Below, piece by piece: positions 10,427 through 20,639 of a DNA stretch of 35,500 nt. The stretch comes from Adiantum capillus-veneris. Taxonomy: Eukaryota; Streptophyta; Polypodiopsida; Polypodiales; Pteridaceae. The notes beneath the pieces are model-generated. The model was not told the DNA's origin, did not search any database, and saw only the letters and a list, made by a program, of their open reading frames with translations. Numbering within the stretch: the stretch's first letter is position 1; the number at the start of each line of letters is the position of its first letter. Both the position numbers and the translations under genes were made by a program. The stretch spans positions 14,098,412 to 14,133,911 of the forward strand of contig CM043965.1 in assembly GCA_014529385.2 (NCBI GenBank), given 5' to 3'.

Positions 10427-11337
10427 ATGGCAAGTGTAGCATTTCCAACATTTAGAGGTAAGAAGGGGGAGGATTTGGTAATAGATTTCTTAGATGACTT
10501 TGAAGTAGCATGTGTAGTAAGCAACAAAGACACGAAAATGAATCTTGGGTTAGAATCTTTAAGCATCTCATGAAGCTAGAATCTAGGTCGTGGTACAACA
10601 CACTCCCACAAGCAACTAAGGATAACTGGGAGCTCCTAAAAACTGCTTTTAAGAGGCGTTTTGGGGGAGGTACCACTTCAGAGAAGTTGTGGGACAAGTT
10701 GAGAGATCTGAAGGAGGAGGGTCTTTTAGAGTATGCCACCTATGAGTCCAAGTTCGTGGATTTGTGGGAACGGTGGGTTGAGTCACTGGCAAGAGGAGAA
10801 GCTGCATCCGATTTCCTAAAAAAGAACCAATTCATGCATGGATTATGGCCGCTGCTCAAGGAGAAGGTGAAGGGTAGATTCTCGGCTACATATGAGCTAG
10901 CCGTGGAGATTGCTTGCCTTAAGGACAAGAAGTTGCAGATGAAAGCCAAAGAAACCCAGTCAACAGAAGCAGGAACATTGCGTCAACCCCCAACCGCGAC
11001 AACCACCACTCCACCTCCACCACCACCGGCTCCTCGGGTAAGAAATGACCAACAAGATAGATTGGCCCACATTACTAATCAAGTGCAAAATTTATATATC
11101 CACTTGATACAACAAGGAAGGAATCAAGAGAGAGATCAAGACCCGAGAAGAGCATGATGACAAAACAGGGAGTATCACTGCTACAAGTGTGGAGAAGATG
11201 GTCACGGTATGTATTACTGCCCCCAACCGCAACAACCCTATAATATAGGAGGTAGGAGAAACAAATTGTCACCCCCTAGAGAGAAAGAATCTCCATTCCA
11301 AGCACCAACCCCACCAACACAAACTCTACGTCCACCC
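10427..11337 (+). pseudogene. gypsy-2 gag (frameshifted)
   Basis: Structural capsid/nucleocapsid protein. It opens at ATG 10427 (MASVAFPTFRGKKGEDLVID) and shifts frame near 10530. It then continues at 10510-11157 with the retrotransposon gag block SRSWYNTLPQATKDNWELLK and FKRRFGG, a coiled charged region, a Pro-rich linker PPPPPPAP (about 11010-11034) and two stops at 11155-11160. The frame resumes with a zinc knuckle at 11179-11220. Length is in the usual gag range. No intact protein can be made. Confidence 0.82.
11179..11220 (+). other. gypsy-2 gag zinc knuckle
   Basis: CYKCGEDGHGMYYC fits CX2CX4HX4C exactly with all four metal ligands. This is the nucleic-acid binding motif of nucleocapsid. 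It lies just after two stops that separate it from the main gag frame. Confidence 0.88.
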
Positions 11338-11655
11338 TAGGGCCCACCACAAGCACCCATTCCACCTTTCCACTAGCACCACCACTTGATCGCACTATAA
11401 ACATCATAAGCTTAGAGGAGAAAGGAAAGGCTATAGTATTGGATCCACCCAGAGTGAAGGAGAAAGACAAGGGTAAGGTGAAGGCAACCTTTGTAGAACC
11501 ATTTGAGACCATGACTATAAAGAGAGCTAGGAGGGAGAAAACTACACAAGCTGATGATGAGAGAAGCATGAAGAGAGAGGCCGTCAAGGCCACAACAAAA
11601 AATAGGCATCACCGACTTTCAGTTAGGAGAGAGTTCTAGGCCCTATGATCTAACA

Positions 11656-12319
11656 TTGGATGTGGTAGAGCACGGACAAAAGATTACATGGACAAAATTG
11701 CTACATCTTGCACCAAAGTTAAGGCGGAAATGGTCTAAAATGGTAAGTACAAGGGGCTCCAAAGCAAAGGTAGCTAGAGCAATTTCGGGTTGCAACATGG
11801 CTGACATCCTTCCAGTCGTCGACGTCAACATGAAAAGTAAGAGGGTTGGAAACACCTACATTGATGGTGGCACACAAATCTGTGTGATGAGTGAAGCTAT
11901 GATGCTTCGGCTAGGGCTCAAGGTTGACCTTCTCCATGCAAGGCAAAGATGGAAAACAACACAGAGGTAAAATGTGCGGGCGTAGTAAGTGCCGTGAAGG
12001 TAAAATCCTTCAACACTGAAGTAGAAGTAGATATCTTTTTGATGCCAACTAAGGGGGAGGGTTATCTTTTAATCTTGGGAAGCCATGGTTGATGGCCATG
12101 AAGGCAAAGCAAGACTAGGACCCTGGTCTTCTACGCATGACTGGTAAGAAGGGGGAAACAATCTACTGCCACATGAGGAGCAAGAAGAAACAAATGGACC
12201 TAGAGACATCAGCAGATGAAACCACTAGTGAGTCTTCCACTTCTGAGGAGGAGACCAATTCCACCGATGAGAGCAACAATTCCATCAATGTGATGGGCAT
12301 AATCCTGAAGGATCTATAA
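11656..12319 (+). pseudogene. gypsy-2 protease region (broken)
   Basis: Retropepsin-like region between gag and RT. TYIDGGTQICVMSEAMMLRL (about 11850-11910) matches the retropepsin active-site block as found in Tat-type elements: D-G-G rather than D-S-G, followed by the hydrophobic helix. Downstream, in another frame, ILG and WL-like residues (about 12070-12095) form the second conserved block, followed by a Thr/Ser/Glu-rich stretch (12200-12290). A stop and at least two frame changes break it. Confidence 0.7.
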
Positions 12320-12460
12320 AGGGCAAGCACAACTCGCGACCCGTCACCAAAAGGTCAAAGCAACAGGGAGGAAAATAAATCACCTCGCCTAGAAGAGGGT
12401 AGGTTGAAAGGTATGTTGTCTATGGAATTGACAAGTGAAGAAAAGGATAAATTTTTGTAA

Positions 12461-13340
12461 ATGTTGATGGGATTCCTTGACCTTTTCATTGACAACTATG
12501 AAAGAATCACAGGTATTACAGCGGTGCAGCATCACATTAAGTTGAAGGAAGGGGTAAAGAGAGTTGTGCAAAAACTACGACGGCTGGGGTTCATACAAGA
12601 AAAGGCACTCCTTGTTGAGGTAAGGAAGCTATTGGAAGCAGGGTTCATTTACCCTGTGGAAAACTCAGAGTGGGTGTCACCCGTAGTGGTAACGCCTAAG
12701 AAGAATGGTAAGTGGAGGGTATGCATCGACTACAAACCACTAAATGCAGCCACAAAGAGGGACGATTTCCCTCTCCCTTTCTTCGATGAAATTCTGAATG
12801 AAATAGGTGGTTTTGAATGCTACACAGTGTGTGACGGGTATTCTGGCTATTTTCAAATACGCATAGCCTTTGAAGATCAACTAAAAACCACTTTCATTAC
12901 ACCATGGGGTTGTTTTGCTTATAGAGTTATGTCATTTGGTCTCACATATGCACCTGCCACGTTCCAGAGATATGTCACATATGTCTTTCAACCATTCCTT
13001 GGAACATCCATAAGACTGTTCATTGATGATTTTTGTATATATAGCCCTCGCATCTCACACTTAGAAAAAGTGACTGAGGGTTTAGCAAGGCTGAAAAGCC
13101 TAGGAGGGTAATTAAATGTAGACAAGTGCCACATTGGGGAAAGTAGAGTCATTCTCTTAGGCCATGAAATTTCAGCTAAAGGTATCAATGCCGATCCAAG
13201 TAAGGTGTCTGCACTCATTGCACTACCTTCACCAACAACCACACTTCAACTAGTCTCTTTTCTACAAATGGTGAGGTACCTGAGAAGGTTCATACATCTA
13301 CTATCACAACTTGTTCTACCACTACAACAGCTCACAAAAT
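12461..13340 (+). pseudogene. gypsy-2 reverse transcriptase
   Basis: RVT_1-type reverse transcriptase, open from 12461 to 13111 and continuing in frame after TAA at 13109. Blocks seen are LLEAGFIYPVENSEWVSPVV, PKKNGKWRVCIDYKPLN, DFPLPFFDEIL, CDGYSGYFQIRIA, TPWGCFAYRVMSFGL, YAPATFQRY and the active site FIDDFCIYS (13019-13045). The Y-S-G-Y-(F/N)-Q-I block and FIDD are typical of Tat/Athila-type plant gypsy RT. Two further stops lie in the connection near 13340. Confidence 0.92.
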
Positions 13341-13880
13341 GATCGACTTTCATATGGGACGAGGAGAGCGAGCATCACTACAACAAGGTAAAGAAGGTCT
13401 TAGCCACCCTACCAACTATCTCACCGCCTAAGTGGGGCAAAAAGTTCCATGTCACGTCAAGTGTGGGTGATGACTCCTTGGGGGCAGTGCTACTCCAGAA
13501 GGATGCAATGACATATTTCATGAGGCCAATCTACTTCTCCAGTCGCATGATGACAACGGTGGAGAAAGGTTTCACCCATGTGGAACCCTAGTCCTAGCGC
13601 TTAGATTTGCAACTACAAAGTTTTGATCATATTTGTTGCCTAGGCAATTTGTAATCTTAACCATGGATGAAATGTTTCCCTATGTGGTACAACACATGGA
13701 TGTTTCTGCTAGGATTACTAAATGGCTAGTTCATCTCCAAGAGTTTGACTACACGGTACAGGTGGAAAGCACGACAAGGGCAAGATTGGGGGGACTCATG
13801 ACCTACCAACACTTTGAGAAAAAGGTAAATCAATCTAGAGGGGAAGGAATTCAACCAATTCCAGAGCCACCGGTGATATA
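13341..13880 (+). pseudogene. gypsy-2 pol RNase H (degenerate)
   Basis: The native gypsy RNase H follows RT. FHVTSSVGDDSLGAVLLQKD (about 13447-13506) aligns with the usual V-D-A-S block, but the first catalytic Asp is replaced by Ser. RPIYFSSRMM and VEKGFTHVEP correspond to the Y-x-x-x-E-K-E block, then stops at about 13590. A late piece, 13633-13881, ends in VQHMDVSARITKWLVHLQEF, the usual domain end. The loss of the first catalytic Asp suggests this domain decayed. Confidence 0.82.
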
Positions 13881-14270
13881 AAGAGCACACTCTCTCTACT
13901 TTGATGGGGCATTCAAGCGAGCATCCAACAAAGCAGCTGCAGGCATAGTGGTCTTTGATGACAAAGGTATCAAGGTATTTTTGCTTGGCCATTTGTTACA
14001 ATCACATTCTAACAATGAAGCTGAGTATGCAGCACTGACAAAGGGGTTACAATGGTGCATCTCACAAGGGATAAAGCACCCTAATGTATTTGGGGATGCT
14101 CTACTTTTGGTAAGGCAAGTAAATGGAGCATGGACATGTAAGAATCCTATCTTGAACACTCACTTAAGTTGTGTAAAAATTTCGTTGGGTAAGTTTGAAG
14201 CAGTTCAATTACACCACATCCTAAGGGCTCAAAACCATGAAGCTGAGGCCTTAGCCACTGAAAGATTGTA
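13881..14270 (+). pseudogene. gypsy-2 second (archaeal-type) RNase H
   Basis: A second RNase H fold directly after the first. LYFDGAFK carries the first Asp (13903-13905), SNNEAEYAALTKGLQ the Glu (14017-14025), VFGDALLLV the next Asp (14095-14097), and NHEAEALATE the last position, where Glu (14245-14247) stands in place of the usual Asp. The F-D-G-A start, the NNEAEY block and the G-D-x-x-L-V block match the archaeal-like RNase H that plant Tat-lineage elements carry between pol RNase H and integrase. The domain itself has no internal stop. Confidence 0.82.
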
Positions 14271-14359
14271 GGAAATGGTTGTTGGGGCTATAAAGCTAAA
14301 GCTCCCTCTATTTCAAGGTAGTGATGCCTTACACAACATAATGCATTTCTTGGAAACAG

Positions 14360-15620
14360 GGGAATGTCCACCAGATCTAACAAAAGGGCAATAGCAATGG
14401 ATCACCAGGAAGGCCACAAGGTATCGACTTATCAATGACGGTCTGTATTGTAAGGGTAAGTACCAAGTACTCAGGAAGGTCCCTCTCTCTAATGAATTAC
14501 TGGGATAATTACCAGTTGTCATAATGGTGTTTGTGGTAGTCACATTGCCCTAAATATAACAAGCAGGAAAATCTTGCAAGTTGGTTTTGTATGGCCTAGC
14601 CTCAATCATGATGTACACACTGGTGTAAGACATGTAAGTTGTGTCAACGTGCCGGCATTCATGCCTAAACCACAGAAACCTATCCTTTCATATGGGCCAT
14701 TTGAAAAATGGGTTATAGATGCCATAGGACCATTACCTAGGGCCAACTCAGGGATATGACTAGATGGGTGAAAGCTACAGTCACAACTAGGATCACAGCT
14801 GTAGAGGTAGCCAAGTTTGTCTATGAGCACATCTGTTGCAGCTTTGGCACACCATTAGAAATTATCTTTGATAGAGGGCCAGGTTTTAGGGCAAACTTGG
14901 TAGGGGAGTTAATGCAAAAAACTAAGCATTACAAGTAGGCACTCCACATCATATTACCCTCAATGTAATGGCCTGGTTGAAAAAGTGAATGGAATGATTT
15001 GTAAAATCATCACCAAGTAGGTTAACAATCATCTTGGGGATTGGGATAAGTATCTACTCCTAGCCTTGCGGGCCTATCGAACCTCATTCCGAACATCTTT
15101 GGGGTTCACCCCATATCATTTGGTATTTGGTAAGGAGGCAATCTTACCTATTGAGGTGCAACTAGCAAGTCTTAGAATAATGGCAAGCCAATCTCAACAA
15201 CCCAACATGCATTTGAAATATCACATCCTTGACTTGGAACGACTACAACTAGATAGAGAAGAAGCAATTAATCATTATGCAGAACATAGACGGCTTAGTT
15301 TCAATCAACATCTTTGGCACAAAGATTTAAAGAAGGGCATGTTAGTACTCCGCTATGACAATCTCTTCGACACAAGCAAGGATAAGAAGTTCCTACTCCG
15401 ATGGTAAGGTCCTTTCATCCATCAGAAAGAAATTTGCCAATGGAAGTTACCAACTCATGGAAGCGGATGGTAAGCTTCATAAGACCAGAGTCAATGGATG
15501 GCGGCTTAAACCCTATTTTCTGCAATTTGATCAAGCTCCACCTATCGACATTCCAGATGAGGATACACCATCAACCTCCACCTCCGATTACAATGACCAA
15601 ACAAATGAGTTAGAGGCATA
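14360..15620 (+). pseudogene. gypsy-2 integrase (broken)
   Basis: DDE integrase in several frames. RYRLINDGLYCKG (about 14418-14456) and the zinc-binding pieces HNGVCGSH (about 14520-14545) and TCKLCQRAG (about 14632-14660) lead to KWVIDAIGPLP with the first Asp (about 14718). The second Asp lies in FDRGPGF (about 14870) and the Glu in CNGLVEKVNGM. Then comes LRAYRTSFRTSLGFTPYHLV and the C-terminal GPF and VNGWRLKPYF blocks. The N-W-RLKPYF ending is typical of this lineage. Several stops (14757, 14936, 15019, 15405) and frame changes inactivate it. Confidence 0.88.
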
Positions 15621-15633
15621 AATGCCCTAACCT

Positions 15634-15649
15634 TTAGGGGGAGGGCTAA
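15634..15649 (+). other. gypsy-2 polypurine tract
   Basis: AGGGGGAGGGCTAA precedes the TGACACGGG LTR start. This fixes the plus-strand orientation of the 3' LTR. Confidence 0.82.
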
Positions 15650-16362
15650 TGACACGGGTTTAGCCACACCGCACTCTAGCGCACTCTAGCTCACCCAGAG
15701 GCTGCTAATCATGGGTGGCCTTCGGAGCCAACAAACAGAGTGATATACAAGGGAAGAATCATTCCATGGATATGGGGAGAACAAAGCTAAGGAGAAGAGA
15801 GAATGGACTCAAAGATCATGATAGAATTGCACACTTTATTGATGATGATGATACTTACAAACGGTGATCTTGGCTAATACCAACCTTGCTCCTGACACTG
15901 GGGATGCATGATGGAATGTGAGCGCCATATGGTGCATGGCAAACTTTGCAGTTAGCGGTGTTAGCATGTTAGCGAGAGGTTAGTTGAGGAAAACACCAAG
16001 ATGATGCAACCGCCAACGACGTCGATCACTAGCATCGAGAGTGGCCTAGGGTATCATGGTGTCAATGCACTCAATCCTAGTGTGGTCATGCTGCCTTGCG
16101 GGGTGATAATGAGTGCCTTATGTGCATGGGGTGGCCACGACTAGTAATAATAATTCAACCATGGTGTGGGTGGAGACTGGTGGTGGTGGTGATGTTGCCA
16201 ATGCTGGAATGCCCATGCTTGCAACAAGCATGACACCATGAGGTCCCTAGCTTGTGAGGTGCATGATATGCTCAGTGGTGTATAGAATGTAGAGTGCATG
16301 GAGCCTGGGTGGTGCCTCTAGTGTGTTATTTCTATGTCCTCGTTTTTCTTAGTGGAGGCCTC

Positions 16363-16370
16363 TTTATATA
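16363..16370 (-). promoter_or_regulatory. TATA box of the gypsy-2 LTR, in reversed segment
   Basis: The minus strand reads CCTATATAAAGAGG, a good plant TATA box. It would face backwards relative to the element. In the 5' LTR, where orientation would be right, the surrounding stretch is deleted. Confidence 0.55.
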
Positions 16371-16936
16371 GGCATGAGAGGTGGTCCTTATCAATGGTCC
16401 TTGCAAATACCCACTGGTCACCAGAGAGAGTCTAGATGCCTCTCTAGTGAGAGAGCTAGAGAGGGGGAGAAGGTAGAGATAGAGAGAAGGGAGGTAAGAG
16501 TGGGGTGGGGAGTTTTTTTACAATTCACTAGCCATTGGCTAGGTTATTAGAGAAGAGTAGAGATCGGGGTATTTACAATGGGTGTTGTTGATGGTTCGGG
16601 TGGCTGGTGTGAGGTTAATGCTGCCAAAAACTGGTGTCCTTTTATGTTGTCGCTCCTGCTCCTTTGTTGCGTGATGCCACCATGTCGTATTGGGGCATCT
16701 TCTGGTTGCATTTCCTTTATGCTACTCTACACATGCTGGCGGTGGGTGCGATGATGTGGGTGTGCTGGGGTCGTTCTTATTGCAGTGGCCTTCTGGTAAT
16801 GCCTTGGTTGCTTGATCTTGTTTGTACAAGTGCGTTGTGTGTGCGTGCTTAGGTGTGTTTACCTCTGTGATGGCGGGTGTGCATGTTTATTCATGAGTGA
16901 TAGTGTGTGTGTCTCATAGGCTAGCTATGAGAAAAT

Positions 16937-17062
<126 letters not shown>

Positions 17063-17381
17063 TGACAAGTATGTGTGTGGGAACAAGAGTGAATGAGAGA
17101 TTTTATTTTTTTTATTTTCTGGCTCGTCGACTACACAGAGAACGAGAGAGGGAGAGAGAGGGTGAGTGAAGTGGGGGGGTGAGATGGGGAGGGAGAGTGT
17201 GTGGGTGTGTGTGTGTGTGTGTGTATGGGGTGTGTGTGAGAGTGTGTGGGTGTGTGTGTAAATAACGAGAGAGAGAGAGAGAGAGGGAGAGAGAGAGAAA
17301 GAGAGATTGAACAAGGGGAGAGCGTGAGGGGACGAGCTGAGAGAGTGGGTGAGGGAGTGTGTGTGTGTGTTGTGGGGCTAT

Positions 17382-17385
<4 letters not shown>

Positions 17386-17433
<48 letters not shown>
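17386..17433 (+). repeat. (GA)n microsatellite
   Basis: About 48 bp of GA dinucleotide. The equivalent position in the 5' LTR (about 7462-7475) has only a short CT run. Confidence 0.96.
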
Positions 17434-17437
<4 letters not shown>

Positions 17438-17512
17438 TGCCATGCTGGGCTATTTCCGACACAAGAAAGGAGAGAGAGGGAGAGCGTGAGTTGGGTTGGC
17501 AGAGCCAAGCAG

Positions 17513-17514
<2 letters not shown>

Positions 17515-17581
<67 letters not shown>
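17515..17581 (+). repeat. (GA)n microsatellite
   Basis: About 67 bp of GA dinucleotide, the partner of the CT array at 7296-7386. Confidence 0.97.
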
Positions 17582-17585
<4 letters not shown>

Positions 17586-17770
17586 TCCTTTGGTGATAAT
17601 GGAGGAAAGATGGAGAGGGTGGTGCCAAGGTGGGGGGGCAGCAGCAACAGGCAAGGAAAGAAAAAAACCATTTTTTTTGTTTTTTTATTTTATGCTCCCT
17701 GAATGGGATTGGTTCCCACGGCCTTAAGTGCACCATCACCAGTTAGTCATGCTCCATTATGACCTTTTTC

Positions 17771-17912
17771 ACATACATCTCTCGTGTACACACTCCTGAC
17801 TGCTGACTAGGAATTCTCTCTATCCGGATGTGGCTATCTCAACATACATCTCTCGTGTACACACTCCTGACTGCTGACTAGGAATTCTCTCTATCCGGAT
17901 GTGGCTATCTCA
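17771..17912 (+). repeat. 71-bp tandem duplication in gypsy-2 3' LTR
   Basis: Two identical-looking units start ACATACATCTCTCGTG at 17771 and 17842. The 5' LTR has one unit (about 9334-9403), so this duplication is recent relative to the insertion. Confidence 0.92.
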
Positions 17913-18123
17913 TCGTTTTATGTTGGCTACCTAGATGGCATCTCACTCCTGCCACTCTAGGTCATCTATGTCTGTGTCCTAGCGTGCACACATGCTAGGT
18001 GGTGCCCCTTAGAATTTAGGATGGCACACATTAGGTGCTACCCCCTCTGAGATGATGCGTGGGGATTTCAAGCTATGTGTGGTGTAGAGGCCAACCTACC
18101 TGGCACGTCATGTCTGACTATTA

Positions 18124-18127
18124 CCAC
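18124..18127 (+). repeat. right target-site duplication of gypsy-2
   Basis: CCAC, the same as 7038-7041. The gypsy-1 reading frame continues directly from here. Confidence 0.85.
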
Positions 18128-18354
18128 CAAGTGAACCAATTATTGAAGACCCTCCCAAAATTGAAGACCAAGAAGAGGTGATACAACCCAAAGCTATCCT
18201 TCAGCATGAAGACAAGGTACTACAAACATGGTAAGATTATCCGATGGTATCTTATTAAGTTAAAAAATTATCCTTTTGAAGATGCTGTTGGATGCAAGGG
18301 ATTCAACTTAAGGATAGTATGAACCTTTTCAATGCATACAATGCTATATTATAG
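18124..18354 (+). pseudogene. gypsy-1 integrase C-terminus with chromodomain-like motif
   Basis: The reading frame of 7035-7041 continues as PSEPIIEDPPKIEDQEEVIQ, KAILQHEDKVL, then after one frame change GKIIRWYLIKLKNYPFEDA, then after another WMQGIQLKDSMNLFNAYNAI and TAG at 18352-18354. The (Y/F)L-(I/V)K-(L/W)K-x-(Y/L)P-x-EDA-W pattern is that of the chromodomain-like tail of chromovirus integrases, which in known elements helps choose the insertion site in chromatin. The two frame changes make it non-functional. Continuity with the 5' part is strong evidence for the nesting. Confidence 0.85.
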
Positions 18355-18789
18355 TAAACAAATGTATATGTTTCTTTTAAATGATCAATATTTTTGTCTT
18401 ATTTGACTATTTCTCTTTTTATTGTGCATAAATTTAAGTAGTGTGTATACTTAGAATCATGTTTGTGATGACAACGTCTTCGAAACACCAAATAGAATTT
18501 GTCACTCTATTTTAGAGAATGAAATGGACTAAAGAGTAGACATGCCGCAAGTCTTCGAAACACCAAATAGAATTTGTCACTCTATTTTAGAGAATGAAAT
18601 GGACTAAAGAGTAGACATGCTTGCGGCAGCTATGTCTCCCAAGCACCAAATGTATTAGTCATCCATCTTGGAATGATGTTGTTGGGTAAAAAGGGATCCT
18701 CTACCCGCTAAGAAAAATTGACCAATGACTAAGGCTTGATCTCTTCTACCTCATAGTCAAGGACGACTATGATTTCAAGAGAGAGGTAA
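18355..18789 (+). other. gypsy-1 3' untranslated region with 75-bp duplication
   Basis: AT-rich stretch between the pol stop and the probable LTR. It contains a direct tandem duplication of about 70 identical bases with period 75 (18476-18550 and 18551-18625, each starting GTCTTCGAAACACC). AAGAGAGAGG just before 18790 may be the polypurine tract. No coding potential seen. Confidence 0.6.
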
Positions 18790-19094
18790 TGTCATAAAAT
18801 CTAATATCTAACCGACCCAAATTATTTTCTCATATTAAAATGATCATTTAATATGGGATAATAAATGGGAACAAGGGTTGGAATATAGACTTGTGCTTAC
18901 GGATCTAACTCAACACGAGGCCAATGGTAAAGGGGTCCAAATGAGAGATGGTTTGTCAAAGAGCAAGGCTAGCTAATGGAGCTTAAAAGACCTTAGGGTT
19001 AGCTTCATTAAAAACCTCCAATGGTTAGTGTTAAAAGTCCTTCAAACTTAGGCAAGCTAGGGTTGAGCTTGAGGTGGAAACCCGACCTAAGCTC

Positions 19095-19265
19095 GAGGTG
19101 CTTGTCGTGCTTGATGACTAAGATGCTTGAGGTGCTTGTCGTGCTTGATGACTAAGGTTCTTGAGGTGCTTGTCGTGCTTGATGACTAAGGTGCTTGAGG
19201 TGCTTGTCATTCTTAATGAGGAAGGTGCTTGAGAAGTTTCCCATGCATGAGGAGGTAAGGTGCTT
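19095..19265 (+). repeat. 34-bp tandem repeat array in gypsy-1 LTR
   Basis: Five units begin GAGGTGCTTGTCGTGCTTGA at 19095, 19129, 19163, 19197 and (diverged, 35 bp, starting GAGAAG) 19231. The first three are almost identical and the last two increasingly diverged. The array lies about 300 bp upstream of the TATA box, in U3. Confidence 0.92.
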
Positions 19266-19489
19266 GAGTCAAAAAGAGACCCTACAAAGGAGGGGAAAAG
19301 CCCAAAGTTAGGGGTATGCTTGACTTAACCTCCCACTCACCCAAAGGGCACCCCCTTTTTTCAAGGGGCACATGGACACATGTCAGACTCTCCCTATGCT
19401 TAGCCACATGGTATGCTTGAATTTTATTGGATGGGCTAAAGAGGGGTCCAATGAGCTTCTAGTTCCATTCACAAATATCTAGATATTTT

Positions 19490-19493
<4 letters not shown>

Positions 19494-19540
<47 letters not shown>
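19494..19540 (+). repeat. (CT)n microsatellite
   Basis: About 47 bp of CT dinucleotide, 40 bp upstream of the TATA box at 19580. Confidence 0.95.
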
Positions 19541-19543
<3 letters not shown>

Positions 19544-19579
19544 GGGGTAAGGAGGACACTTGTCAAAAGACTACCCATG

Positions 19580-19587
19580 TATATAAA
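19580..19587 (+). promoter_or_regulatory. TATA box in gypsy-1 LTR
   Basis: TATATAAA in the context CCATGTATATAAACTGC matches the plant TATA consensus and is placed plausibly for a U3/R boundary. Confidence 0.55.
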
Positions 19588-20384
19588 CTGCATGGTGCAC
19601 ATGATTGGCTAGGGGGAGAGGGGTCTAATGATCTTGAGGAATTAGCAAAAAGGAGAACTCGCCCAAAGCAAGCATGGGGTCTGTTGGGGGGTATACACCT
19701 CACACACACGCATTTTTTCAGACATTCTCACTTGGTGAAAGTAGAGAAACTCCACCTCCTTCTCCAAGCTTGTGAGAAGTGAGAGCCTATACCAACACTC
19801 TTGGCTATGGAATGCAAATCCAACCAAGAGCCATGCTTCGATGATTAAGCTTGCCATCTTCTCCATTTTCATTACTATGCTATTATGTATGCTAGCAAGA
19901 AGAGTGATGATACGTGAGGGACTATTTCTTTCTCCTGTTGAATGTTTCTTCTTCGTCTTTCCTACCCTCATTCCCCGCTAGCTCTCTCCACCTTCGAAGG
20001 TGTTTGAGGCCTTGGGGCTGAGGCTTGGGATAGTTCATGCCTTCTACGGAGTTTATGCTATGCTTGTGGTGCATGAATTTTTCCATCTTCATTGCATCAC
20101 TTAGGTCATAAGGAACACAAAGATTGTATTGTACCAAGTCTCTCTTGGTGGAAGAAACTATAATACAAATTCTTATTGGAGGGGGGATCGTCTCCGTATG
20201 AATATGGTCCTCAACTGTTGTCATGTTCTCTAAACTCTCTCTCTTGCAAAATTATTGTTCATGCCAAGTTATCTAAGTACCATGTTTATGTTGCTACCAT
20301 CAATTAAGTTCACTCATTATGCTGCTCACAAAGTAATCTCACAAAAGTGCTTTATCTAATTTCCTAATTTTGCTACTCTCAAAG

Positions 20385-20520
20385 TTCATAGGTCATTTCC
20401 ATTACATTCTCCCATTTAGAACTTTCTTCAGGTCTATCTAGCCATTTTACCAACACCTAGCGTCTGACATGATGTCTTGTGCGAATCTCATGAGAATCAA
20501 AAAAAAATTTGGGTTCATGA
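20385..20520 (-). pseudogene. gypsy-3 chromodomain remnant
   Basis: The minus strand reads FDSHEIRTRHHVRR, a stop, then VLVKWLDRPEESSKWENVME. The V-L-V-K-W block followed by P-E-E-S-x-W-E is the core of the chromodomain found at the C-terminus of chromovirus integrases. One stop lies inside it. It follows the integrase after about 120 bp of decayed linker. Confidence 0.78.
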
Positions 20521-20639
20521 GGGATGCTTGGCGGTTTGATAAGATCAACTAACACACATGTGTCAATGACATTATCATTCTATCTTGGCTGTTTTTATAA
20601 ATGGTATCATGAAAAGAGGGTGAACTTGTGAGTGCTCCG

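Larger units (their letters stand above)
18124..20224 (+). mobile_element. gypsy-1, second part (integrase tail, 3' UTR, probable LTR)
   Basis: This is the continuation of the element split by gypsy-2. The first 230 bp are the C-terminal coding end, followed by a UTR with a tandem duplication. From about 18790 there is a probable 3' LTR. The right boundary is uncertain: I place it at GTTGTCA near 20224 because minus-strand gypsy-3 sequence lies beyond, but no partner LTR is in the window. Confidence 0.65.
18790..20224 (+). repeat. probable gypsy-1 3' LTR
   Basis: It begins TGTCATAAAATC right after the purine run AAGAGAGAGGTAA, as plant gypsy LTRs often do. It contains a 34-bp tandem repeat array, a CT array, and a good TATA box at 19580-19587 (TATATAAA), followed by about 640 bp that would be R and U5. 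The right edge near 20224 (ends TGTTGTCA) is a guess from the TG...CA rule. An open frame on the minus strand at 19922-20224 resembles no family and I treat it as chance. Confidence 0.5.

Noticed and set aside
19095-19265. 34-bp repeats as a CRISPR array
   Set aside because: Units are directly adjacent with no spacers, the sequence is clearly eukaryotic, and no cas genes are present.
19922-20224. Minus-strand open frame of 100 codons as a gene
   Set aside because: No family motif. It overlaps a probable LTR and uses the purine-rich strand common in such chance frames.
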